A stretch of 64,000 nucleotides of DNA, taken from UBA1756 sp045222555 (GTDB lineage Bacteria; Bacteroidota; Bacteroidia; Bacteroidales; WCHB1-69). The notes under the pieces are model-generated. The model had not been told where the DNA came from, made no database searches, and saw only the letters and a program-made list of their open reading frames with translations. This document shows, piece after piece, positions 50,576 through 62,600 of this stretch. Position 1 is the first letter of the stretch. Each line of letters begins with the position of its first letter. Location: NCBI GenBank assembly GCA_045222555.1, contig JBGUYY010000068.1, positions 72,042 through 136,041 on the forward strand, written 5' to 3'. The position numbers and the translations under genes were made by a program.

Positions 50576-50642
50576 TAGCCGCTAAAAGTGCGATGCTTTG
50601 GCTGTTAATACATTGGAAGTTATTAATTAAAAAAATACAGTT

Positions 50643-53600
50643 ATGAAACAGTTTTATTCTTTTTTGATGCTCACAATGGCCCTCTGCCTGTCGTGGGGAG
50701 GTGCGAACGCACAGACCGTAACGGTTTGTGACGGTACGGCTACGAATAGCAACATTCCCGTTTATGGTTATTCGTGTGATACCTATGGTACCACTTGCGA
50801 ATTCGTCATTCCTGCCTCCACGGAAGGGATGAGTTCTATGAATGGCCAAGCCATCACGTCCATGACTTTCTACTTGTCCAGCTCTGCTGCCGAAGCATGG
50901 ACTGCAACTATCCAAGTTTACATGAAAGAGATATCGGAAACAACGCTTTCCAGCACGACTGGTCCCGGTTCTTGCAATGTGGTTTACACAGGCACGTTGG
51001 ACGCTACGGGGACAGAGATGACGGTGACATTTGACGATGGCTATACTTACCATGGAGGAAATCTTCTCATTGGCACCTACGTTCAAACAGCAGGAAACTA
51101 TAAGACTGCCCATTTTTTTGGCATAGAAGCTGCAGGAGCGGCATGCCAATCAGGGGGATTTAATAACAATGGTGTAAAGGACTTCATACCCAAGACAACT
51201 TTTACCTACGAAGCGCCAGCCAGCTGTCCCAAACCTACTAATATGGCGGCAGTCCTTACTCCGGGCGACGGTTCGATTGCCACGTTGAGCTGGACGGCAG
51301 GCGGTGCCGAGACCAGCTGGGTGCTGGAGTACAGCACCTCTTCCGATTTTGCGGGAGCCGCTTCGGTGAATGTGACCGGAACTCCCACCAAAAACCTTAC
51401 CGGCCTTATCGCTGAAACAACATATTACGCCCATGTGAAAGCCAACTGCGGCGGCGGTGATTACAGCACGTGGAGCAATACTTACGAATTCACTCCCACC
51501 GATGCACTGGCAATAACTGTGGCCGATGGTTTCCAAACCAATTCTGCCATTCCATTAAACTCCTATTCATCTGACGTACAAGGGAGTACAGGGGAATTTG
51601 TCATTCCTGCCAGCGAACTTTCCAGTATTGCAGGCATGGACATTACCAAGATTACGTTTTACCCTGTAGGCGGCTATGCGTGGACAAGCACATTCCAAGT
51701 CTATATGAAGGAAGTGGGAGGAACCACTCTCAACAGTACCTACGGACCAGAAGCTTGTACCATCGTTTACACAGGCATGTTGGATGGTAGCGGCTCCACC
51801 ATGGACATTGTCTTGGACAATGCATATACGTATGGAGGGGGAGACCTTCTCATCGGTACCTATGTGTACACGGCAGGAGATTACATTGGGTCAACTTCCT
51901 TCAGTGGAATTGATGCTTCAGAAGCCGCCTATGCGTCTGGCACGTATGATGGAACCTACGACGGTTCGCAAAGTTTTATTCCCAAGACTACCTTAACCTG
52001 CGAAGAATCAGCCAGCTGCAAAAAACCTCTCAACGTGACCGTTGCTGAGTTGGGCACCACATGGGTGAAACTCAGATGGGCTGACTACTCCAGCGCGAAT
52101 GAAGGGGGCTATCAGATTCAATATAGCGAGAGTGAAGATTTCACCCCAATCTATTATACGGTGTATCCTTCTGTCATCGTGGACGGCAACACCATCACCA
52201 CATACGATAATATCGACGGCCTCGATCCCAACACCACCTATTACGCCCAAGTGAAAAGCGTCTGCGGCGTGGGCGATGAAAGTGTCTGGAGCGACCTGAT
52301 AAGTTTCACTACTCTGGTGGCTTGTGAGGCACCCACTGATCTTACGGCCACGGATATAACCAACAACGCCGCTACCCTCGGCTGGACCGGATCGGCCTCC
52401 AACTATAACCTCCGTTACCGCAGGGCCTATGTGGGCGGTGACGAGCAGGACTTTGAAAGCGGTCTCGGCAATTGGACCACCATCGATGCTGATGGTGACA
52501 GTTATGGGTGGAATCTGATGAGTGTTTACGGCTTTTCTGGAGAGCCTCATGATGGATCCTCCGATATGATTGTCTCTATGAGCTACAGTGGAGGTCCTCT
52601 GACTCCCGACAACTACCTTGTTTCCCCGTTGGTGGCTCTCGGCGGTGAAATCAGCTTCTATGCTGCCGCACAGGATGCCGAATATCCTGAGGAGTATTTC
52701 GGCGTGGCGGTGTCCACCACTTCCAACACCGATCCCAGTGCCTTCACCACCATCCAGTCATGGCTGATGTCGGCGCATCCGAGTGGTACCAAGACTATGG
52801 GTGACTGGGGGCATTATACGGTTGACCTGAGCGCCTATGACGGACAGACCGGCTATGTGGCCATCCGCCACTACAATTGTACCGACAATTTCTATCTTCT
52901 GGTGGATGACATCACCATCACTGCTCCTGCCGGTCTTGGCGAGCCTGACCCATGGTCCCTCGTCACTAGCAGTGCCACCAGTGAGATGGTTTCCAGTTTG
53001 AATGCTGGGACCACTTACGAATTCGAGGTGCAGGCCGACTGCGGCTCGGAGGGTCTTAGCAGCTGGAGTCATTCCACCTTTGTTACCGATGTGAGCTGTG
53101 TGCCGGTGAACGGCCTCAATTTCGATGATGCCACCACTTCTACCGCTACCATCACTTGGACTGCAGGTAGCTCCGAGACTGCTTGGAAAGTCTATCTTTA
53201 CGATGAGGGCGACAACCTGATCGCCGGTTATCCCGTGGATGCCACTTCCGCCACCTATACCTTCACCGATCTTGAGGCTAACACGCTTTATAAGGCTGGC
53301 GTCAGAGCCGATTGCGGTGGCGACGATCTCTCTATGGAACGGAATACTATCCTGCGCACCGAATGCGACGCTATTGCCACGCTTCCTTATGAGGAGAGCT
53401 TCGAAACTGGCACTTTCTGCTGGACACTCGATGGCTTCTCTTCCGTAAACCTTGTCACGTATGCATACGATGGGAATCGTGCCATCTACGCACAACCTGC
53501 CACCACAGATCCTGTGTATGCCATTCTGCCCGCCATGTCTGATGATATCAGCGGTCTCTTCCTGAATTTCTATTGGACCAACAACGCTTCTGGCTATGAT

Positions 53601-56600
53601 GTGGGTACACTCTACGTGGGATATCTCACTGATGTGGATGACTATTCCTCCTTCGTTTCAGTCGCAACGATTGACATGTCGTCTTCAAGCCTCGCTTACG
53701 CAAAAAGCCCTGACTATCTCTTTGACGGAGCCCCCGCCGGTAGCCGTATGGCCCTCAAATATGTTATGGGAGCGTATGGGCAAATCTATATTGACATGGT
53801 CACCGTGGATGAGGTTCCTGCTTGTCCCACCCCCTCAGCCTTTGCAGTTGACGATGTCACCGGCCACACTGCCACCCTCAGCTGGACCGCTACTAATGCT
53901 ACAACATATAATGTAGATTATAGAACCGCTGCTTATGAGATTGGCAATACGGAGGAGTTCAATAGCAGCTCCATACCTGATGGCTGGACCCGTTATAGTA
54001 CTTTGCTGTCCGATAACGTCTTGAACGGCTCAACCACATTGTCATCCTATAGCAGCGGGTGGATTAGCAACTCTTATGGACTTGGCTCCTACAATTGGAA
54101 AGTCAATCTGTACGCTAGCGCCGTCAGGTATTGGATGGTTACTCCAGCTACTGATGTACCAAGTGGTTGCATTTTATCTTTTGATGCCGCCATTACTGCC
54201 TATAACAACGATGGGGCACCTGCTGCCGCTGATGCACCTGATGAAAACAGCCGCTTCATTGTCTTGATTTCGACTGACGATATGGGCACATGGACCATCC
54301 TGCGTGAATGGAACAACAGCGGTTCCTCCGATGTCCTTAATGACATCAGTGCTACCGGTACACATGTCACTATTGACCTCTCTGCCTATGCAGATCAGAG
54401 CGTAAAAGTTGCGTTCTATTGTGAACAGACTGTTTCCGGTCCGGATTGTGATTTCCATATTGACAATGTCTTCTTGGGCACTCCCGTTGCCGCCGGCGAA
54501 TGGCAGCATACCACCGCTACCACCAATACGGTTGCCATCACAGGTCTCACCCCTGAAACCAAGTACGAGGCCAGATTACAGGGCGATTGCGGCAGCGATG
54601 GTCCCAGCGAATGGACCGGCCTCTTGAACTTCACCACCACCGCCGCCTGTCCGATACCGGTTATTACTGACGGGAATATCACCAATATTACCAGCAGTTC
54701 CGCCGATGTGAATTGGATTGGCTTCAGCGAAAACACCTACGGATATTGGGTTAGCTACAGGACGAAAGAGTATTTCAATGGCACCAGTGAGGAGTTCTCT
54801 ACGGCATCACTTCCTGATGGCTGGGAAGGAAAGAGCGGGTTGTTGAGCGAGGTGATAGGCGGAACAGCTCTGACCAATAACAGCAATTGGGGTTTTGCCA
54901 CTGGCAATGGCGTATTCGACAATCATGCAAAAATCAATATCTGGGGTGCTTCAAAAAAAGATTGGCTCATTACCCCGGCCATTTCTGTGGAGGACGGCTT
55001 CGTCTTGAACTTCGACCTCGCTCTGACCGCCTATAACGGTACATTGTCTGCACCACAAACCACTGGAGACGACGACCGATTTGCCGTACTGATCACCACC
55101 GACGACGAGGCCCATTGGACCATCCTGCGCGAGTGGAACAACAGCGGTTCTGAATACGTTTACAACAACATCGACTACTCCGCCACGGGCGAGCCGGTCA
55201 GTATTGATTTGAGCGGCTATGTTGGCGAGTCGGTGCGCATCGCCTTCTACGGCGAATCCACCACAAGCAACGCTGACAACAACCTGCATATTGACAATGT
55301 AGCGGTGGGCGTTCCCGTTGCTGCTGGCACTTGGCAGACGGTTGGGATCTCCTCTACCTCTATTACTCTCATGGGACTTGTTCCCGAAACCCAATATGAG
55401 GTGAAAGTGAAGGGACTGTGCGATGGCGGTACGGAAAGCAACGAGAGCAGCATCGTGAACTTCACCACCTTGCCGTGCCACATCACCACCTTCCCGTGGA
55501 CAGAGGACTTCGAGGGTATGGCACCGTATACGGTTCCTATCTGCTGGGATAACTCCACTTCAACTTCTATCACCCTCAGCACCAATCCTGAATTTATTTG
55601 GGGCGTAGAGACCGATGGAGACAACCAGATGATGTACATGTATAACGCTGGAGTACTCCCGGGTACAGCATTGATCAATACCCCCACCATTGATCTTCCC
55701 TCACTGGGAGTGTATGCCCTTTCGTTCAACTATTCCCACCGTGCCTCTTGTGATCCATTTTCTGTAAAGATTTCGACTGATGATGGATTGACATTTACTG
55801 AATTGAAATCGTTCAGTGCAGGCAACGGATATTCTGAAGATGTTCCGGGCGAATTTAAAGAAGGCATCATCTCATTGGCAGATTATGCGGGTGAGTCGGT
55901 AATCCTGCAGTTCTGTGTGGCTCCTACGCAGGGCTATGGTGCTATTTTTGTGGATAATATCACCATCGACGAGACATCTAGCTGCATCACCCCCACCTCA
56001 TTGGAAATGGTCAGCGCTACTGACCATTCTGCCACACTCCGCTGGGAAGAAAACGGCTCTGCCACCGCTTGGCAGATTTGTCTCAACGGTGATGAAGAGA
56101 ACCTCATTGAAGCCAACAGTAACCCATTTACTGTCGAAGGTCTTACCGCTTCCACTGCATACATCGCCAAGGTGCGTGCCTATTGTAGCGCCGAAAGCCA
56201 GAGCGAATGGTGTACTGCAGCGGAATTCCTTACACGTTGCGACCTCATCTCCGTCGCTCCAGGACAGTCCTATATTCAGGATTTTGAGGAGTCGGACTTC
56301 CCACCCACATGTGTGAGCACGATTGCAGCGGTAGGCGGCAGCTGGATCGGGGGAAGCAACAACCATACGGAATCAGGTTCAAAAAGCGCTTATAGCGACT
56401 TCTTTGGAGACACCTATTTGGTATTGCCCGATCTCGACATTGTGAACGATGAAGATGACAATACTGAAGTAATTCTCTCTTTCTGGTCCTATAATACTTA
56501 TCCGACTTGGTATGGCAAGAATTCGGTGGTGCTTTTGGATGATGAAAACCATGAGACTGCAGAATTATGGTCTCCTGCATCGGTATCGCAAAACTGGGTA

Positions 56601-59600
56601 GAGAGCACAGTGAACCTCACTGCTTATAAAGGACAAACCATCAAGCTTGCCTTCAAATATGAGGGCATGGATGCCCACGGCTGGTATCTTGATGATATCA
56701 AAGTGGCGTTCACCTGTCCGAAACCTACGGGCTTGGCAGTTGACCATATCTTCGATCATTCAGCCGATCTGACCTGGACGGGCAACAGCGAGAGCTATAC
56801 GGTGAGATACCGTGAGGCAGCTATCCCCACATCTACACAGCTCTTCTTCGAAGGCTTTGAAAGTTATGCGGATGAAGATGCTCTTGAAGCGGTTTGGACC
56901 GTCACTGACCTGGGTGACTATAGCGAAAATACCGCCGAACTTGGACTCAGCAACATTGCCAACAATACCGATGACTATGGTTTCGTATTCTCCTCATATT
57001 ATGGCAACCCATCGGGTAATTTCGATCAGTATCTCATTTCACCGGAAATCATCACTCCGGGTAGACTGGAATTTGCCTATAGGTCATATGAAGACGAAAC
57101 AGATGTCTTCCGCGTAGGTTATTCCACCACTACGAATGATATCACTGCATTTACTTGGGGTGATGAGATCGCTCCCTCTTACGATTGGCATACTTTCTCG
57201 GAAAATATGCCTGAAGATGCTAAGTATTTTGCTATCAATTATACTGCAGTTTATGCATACCGCCTTTATGTCGACGACATTACCATCTATGAACTTCAAC
57301 CTGCCGGTGAATGGCAGACCATCAGTGATGCTGAAGCCCCTGCCGCACTTAGCGGTTTGAGCGGATCCACCCAATATGAGGCCATGGTACAGGGCGACTG
57401 TGGTTCAGATGGTGTAAGCCTATGGAGCAATAGTCTATACTTTACTACCTTGTGCGATCCTATTGCCGTTTTGCCATGGAGTGAGGATTTTGAGGGTTTT
57501 GCAACAGAGACCATTCCTACCTGTTGGGATAACTCCTCTTCTACTACTCCTACATTGATTGACGATAATGCTGAATTCATTTGGAACGTATATGAATATG
57601 ATGGTAACCAAATGCTTAGGATGAATAACTACTATGCTGAGAGTGGTACAGCATTGATCAACTCCCCGATAATTAACCTTCCGTCTGGAGCTCCCTATCT
57701 TCTTTCTTTCGATTATTCCAATAAGGCCAACTGCGGTGATTTTATCGTAAAGATTACGAGTGATTATGGAGAAACCTTTACCGCACTGGGTTCCTATGCA
57801 CCGGTAGGAGGTACGAGCCAGGAGGATCCGGGTGACTTCAACAGTGTCGAAATCTCTTTGGCTGAGTATGCTGGACAGTCGGTTATCCTGCAGTTCTTTG
57901 CCAATGCAAATTATGGTAACGGTTCCATCTTCTTGGACAATGTCCAGATTAAATGTGGGGATGTCGTGGTGGATATGGAACACTCCTTCACAGAGGACTT
58001 TGAGGGAACTTTCCCGCCCGCCTGCTGGCAATCCATTGAGGATGCACCCGACCAGTGGACACAAAGCTCGACACAGAACCATACAGAATCAGGTTCATTC
58101 AGCGCGTTTAGCGGTTATGACGGCCGAATCTATTTGGTGCTGCCTGAACTTACCATTGTAGATGACCATAATGCCAATACAGAAGTAAAACTCTCATTCT
58201 GGTCGTTTAATCATGATGGCCAAGTCTATGATAATTATGTAGTTTTGCTGGATGGCGACAACCATGAGATTGCCGATCTTTGGACACCCTATGATAAGGA
58301 TGTCCACTATAACATTTGGGATGAATGGGATACCGACACCATCGATCTCACCAGCTATAAGGGACAAACCATCCGTCTTGCTTTCAAGTATCATGGTCAA
58401 ACTTCCAACGACTGGTATCTTGATGACGTGAAAGTGGCGTTCTATTGTAAAGGTCCTGATGACCTTGCCGTTACCAACATCACCACTAACTCGGCAGACT
58501 TGACTTGGACAGCTGTTGCTTCTGAAACCGCATGGCAGGTCATGCTCAATGATGATGAAGACCATCTCCTCGCGGCCGATGCCATCCCGTTTGCGCTTAC
58601 AGGTCTCACTCCCAACACAACCTACACCGCCAGAGTGCGTGCATACTTCGACGCATCCTTCCAAAGCGCTTGGAGCAATGAAGTGGAGTTCACCACGCTG
58701 TGTGAGCCAATTCCTGCTACTACGGTAGAGAGAACGGTCTGTGAGTCTGAACTGCCATACACTTGGAATGAGGTGGAGTTCACATCCTCCGGCACGCAAA
58801 ATGCCATATTGACGGCCGCCAACGGCTGCGACTCTGTGGTGATCATGACCCTCACCGTAATTCCGACCACCTATGGTGTTGACGAGGTGACAGCATGCGA
58901 CAGCTACGATTGGATTGACGGCAACACCTATACCGCAAGCACCAACACCCCGACCCACACGCTGACCAACGCAGCAGGTTGCGACAGTGTGGTGACCTTG
59001 CATCTGACCATCAACCACAGCAGCACCAGTATCGACGAGCAGGTGGCATGCGACAGTTACGATTGGATCGACGGCAACACCTATACCGAAAGCACCAACA
59101 CCCCGACTCACACGCTGACCAATGCGGCAGGATGCGACAGTGTGGTGACCTTGCATCTGACCATCAACCACAGCAACACGGGTATCGACGAGCAGGTGGC
59201 TTGCGAGACCTTCACATGGATGGATGGCAATACCTACACCGAAAGCACCAACACCCCGACCCACACGCTGACCAACGCGGCCGGATGCGACAGCGTGGTG
59301 ACCTTGCATCTGACCATCAACCACAGCAACACGGGTATTGACGAGCAGGTGGCATGCGACAGCTACGATTGGATTGACGGCAACACCTACACTGAAAGCA
59401 CCAACACTCCGACCCACACGCTGAGCAATGCGGCCGGTTGCGACAGTGTGGTGACCTTGCATCTGACCATCAACCACAGTAACACGGGTATCGATGAGCA
59501 GGTGGCCTATGGCGCTTATGAGTGGATAGACGGCAACATCTACACAGAAAGCAACAACACCGCCACCCACACGCTGACCAATGCGGCCGGCTGCGATAGT

Positions 59601-62600
59601 GTGGTGACACTGCACCTGACCATATACGACTGTCAGACTCCTGTTTTGGAAGAGTCCGGCATCACCAACATTACCGCTTCTTCCGCTGATGTGGAATGGA
59701 CTGGCAACACCGGAAACGACAGCTATGTGGTTAACTATAGAAAGGCAGAAGCACTGGATGTTCAGCTCTCTGAAGGTTTTGAGAATTCCATCTCTTTTGG
59801 TGATAAATGGACTGTGGTGAATTACAGTCATGAGAACGAAAACAAAATAGGTCGTATTAGTAATTTCGTCCACAGTGGCGAATATAGTTTCAGATTTTCT
59901 TCCTATAGTTCTTCCACTACATTCGAAGAACACCTCATCAACAATCAAGCCTTGACAGGTATCACGGATGGTGTTATAGAGTTCTATTATATGAAAGACC
60001 ATTCTCTTGAAGAAACATTCAAGGTGGGTTATTCCAGCACTGACAATGATCCTGCTAGCTTTGCTTTTGGAGAGGAGTATATGGCTACCATGGAATGGCA
60101 GCTGTTCCACGAAGAGATTCCGGCAGGCACCAAGTATGTGTCTATTCAGTATACGACGACTGGTTGTAACTATTATCTCTACATTGATGACATCGTCATT
60201 GGCAATCGAGCACCTGCTGGTGAATGGCAAGCAGTAAATGCTGCCACAAATGCCACCACCCTTTCCGGTCTCGAGTCTGAAACCGAATATGAGGTGAGAG
60301 TGCAGGGAGTGTGCGGCGGTGGCTCAGAGAGCGAATGGAGCGATACGGTGCGTTTCACCACTCTCGAATCGTGTCCGACCTCCACAGAACTTGCTGTTGG
60401 TGCTCTTTCCAGCTATGGTGCGGAATTGAGTTGGATGGAGAACGGTTCAGCCATCGCTTGGCAAATTATGCTCAACGATGACGAAGATAACCTTGTAGAT
60501 GCTGATGCGAATCCTTTTACCTTGGATGGCCTTACCCCGAATACCACCTACAGTGCCAGAGTCCGCGCTTATTGTAGCAGCAGTGATCAGAGCCAGTGGA
60601 GCAACGAAGTGACCTTCACCACGCTGTGCGAAAGCATCACCTCATTCCCATGGACGGAAAATTTCAACGAACTTGCTGAGAATCACTCCATCCCCATCTG
60701 TTGGAACAACGATGAGGGTACTACTATCTCGGGTTCTGACAAATGGTGTTACAATACCAATACTTCTGGCAATGGCGCCACCAGCGGCACCAGCCATGAT
60801 GGTACGAACTGTGTGCGTTTCAATTCCTATAGCAATACTAATGGCTATACCAACTTCTTGAAAACGGTTCCGCTCAGTCTGCCTGCCACTCCCATGCAGC
60901 TGACATTCTGGTATAAGAATCCTACTGGCGGCGACTTCTCCGTCTATATCTCCACCGATGGTGGTGAGACTTACGAAACGGCTCTTGTCACGGGTCTTAC
61001 AGATGTGCACAGCTGGACCACATGTGACCCCATCGACCTCAGTGCATACGCCGAACAGGAGGTGGTCATCGTATTCAAGGGTACGTCCAATTTCGGGAAC
61101 GGAGATGCCTACATCTATTTGGATGATGTTACTGTTAAGGAGATTCCTTCCTGTATGGCCCCTGTTGCTTTGACTGCCACTGTCAGTACGCATTCCGCAG
61201 AACTGAGCTGGACAGCTAACAGCGGTGAATCTGAGTGGACTATTTATTGGAAGGAAAGCAGCGAAAGCGACTATGCCGAGGTGACCGGCGTGACCGACAA
61301 CCCCTATACGCTGACAGACCTGAATGATGGAACTACCTATTTGTATTACGTAGTCGCCAATTGCTCCGATGTGGATGCAAGCGAGCCATCAGGTGCATAC
61401 GAATTCGCTACCCAGTGCGCTGCCGTCACCGCTTTCCCATGGAGTGAGGATTTTGAAGGGTTTGATGCCAATGGTGTGGGCGTTACCCTCAGCCATCCAT
61501 GTTGGGAGAATGAACACATCACAGGAAGTGGCATTATGTTGTTCCAAGTCAACACCACCACTGTGGGCGACAACAGCACCAATAAGCTGAGATTGCCTGA
61601 TATGTCGGCCGGTACACAAACCCAATTGGTGCTTCCTGAAATGGATATCCCGACAGATAGCTACTACTTCTTCCTTGACATCTACCGCAACACTGCTACT
61701 TACCAAGACAACCCCTATCAGAATGAGGGTATCCGAGTCTTCGCCAGTACGGATGGTGAGATTGAAGGCGCTACCGAGCTGGCCTTTATACCGCGTCATC
61801 GTGGAGTAAGCAATGAAGTTATTCCTGCTGAAGAAGTAGATGGCTGGTACACGTATAAACTGCATATAGGCAACAGTGGCACTACCTACATTATCTTGCG
61901 CGGTGAAAGCCAGTATTGCACATACACAAATTTGGATAATTTCGTTGTTCAGGAATGCAATATCACTGGTGCTGAAGAGAGAGCCATCTGTGCAGCTGAT
62001 CTGCCCTACGAATGGAACAGCGTGACGTTTGACGAAGCCGGCACGCAAGATGCCATCCTGACGGCCACCAACGGCTGCGACTCTGTGGTGACCATGACCC
62101 TCACGGTGAACTATCCCACCACGGGCATCGACGAGCAGGAGGCTTGCGAAACCTTCACATGGATGGATGGTGAGACCTATACCGAAAGCACCACCACCCC
62201 GACCTACACGCTGACCAACGCGGCGGGTTGCGACAGCACCGTAACCCTGCACCTCACCATCAACAATCCGGAACATACTGCCCTGACAGCCACGGCCTGC
62301 GAGACCTACACGTGGACGGACGGTGATGGCGAGACCTACACCATCAGCGGCGACTACACCTACAGTCACGATGACGCCAACGGATGTACGCAGGTGGATA
62401 CCTTGCACCTGACCATCAACCACGTCAGCACGGGCATTGACGAGCAGGAGGCTTGCGAGACCTTCACTTGGATCAACGGTGAGACCTACACCGAAAGCAC
62501 CAACGCCCCGACCTACACGCTGACCAACGCGGTCGGTTGCGATAGTGTGGTGACGTTGCACCTGACCATCAACCATGCGGTGAATGCGACAACTACCGTA

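Noticed and set aside
51784..51996. Short plus-strand frames inside the giant gene
   Set aside because: Other-frame shadows; the giant frame is continuous across them.
58878..59489. CRISPR array
   Set aside because: Regular 153-nt period, but there are no short palindromic repeats with unique spacers, and the units are coding in one frame.
58194..60230. Minus-strand open frame of 678 codons with V-G-Q-R-V-G-R-G-V repeats
   Set aside because: It lies opposite the giant surface-protein gene; its repeats are the complement of the coding repeats, the composition is unnatural and there is no start context.
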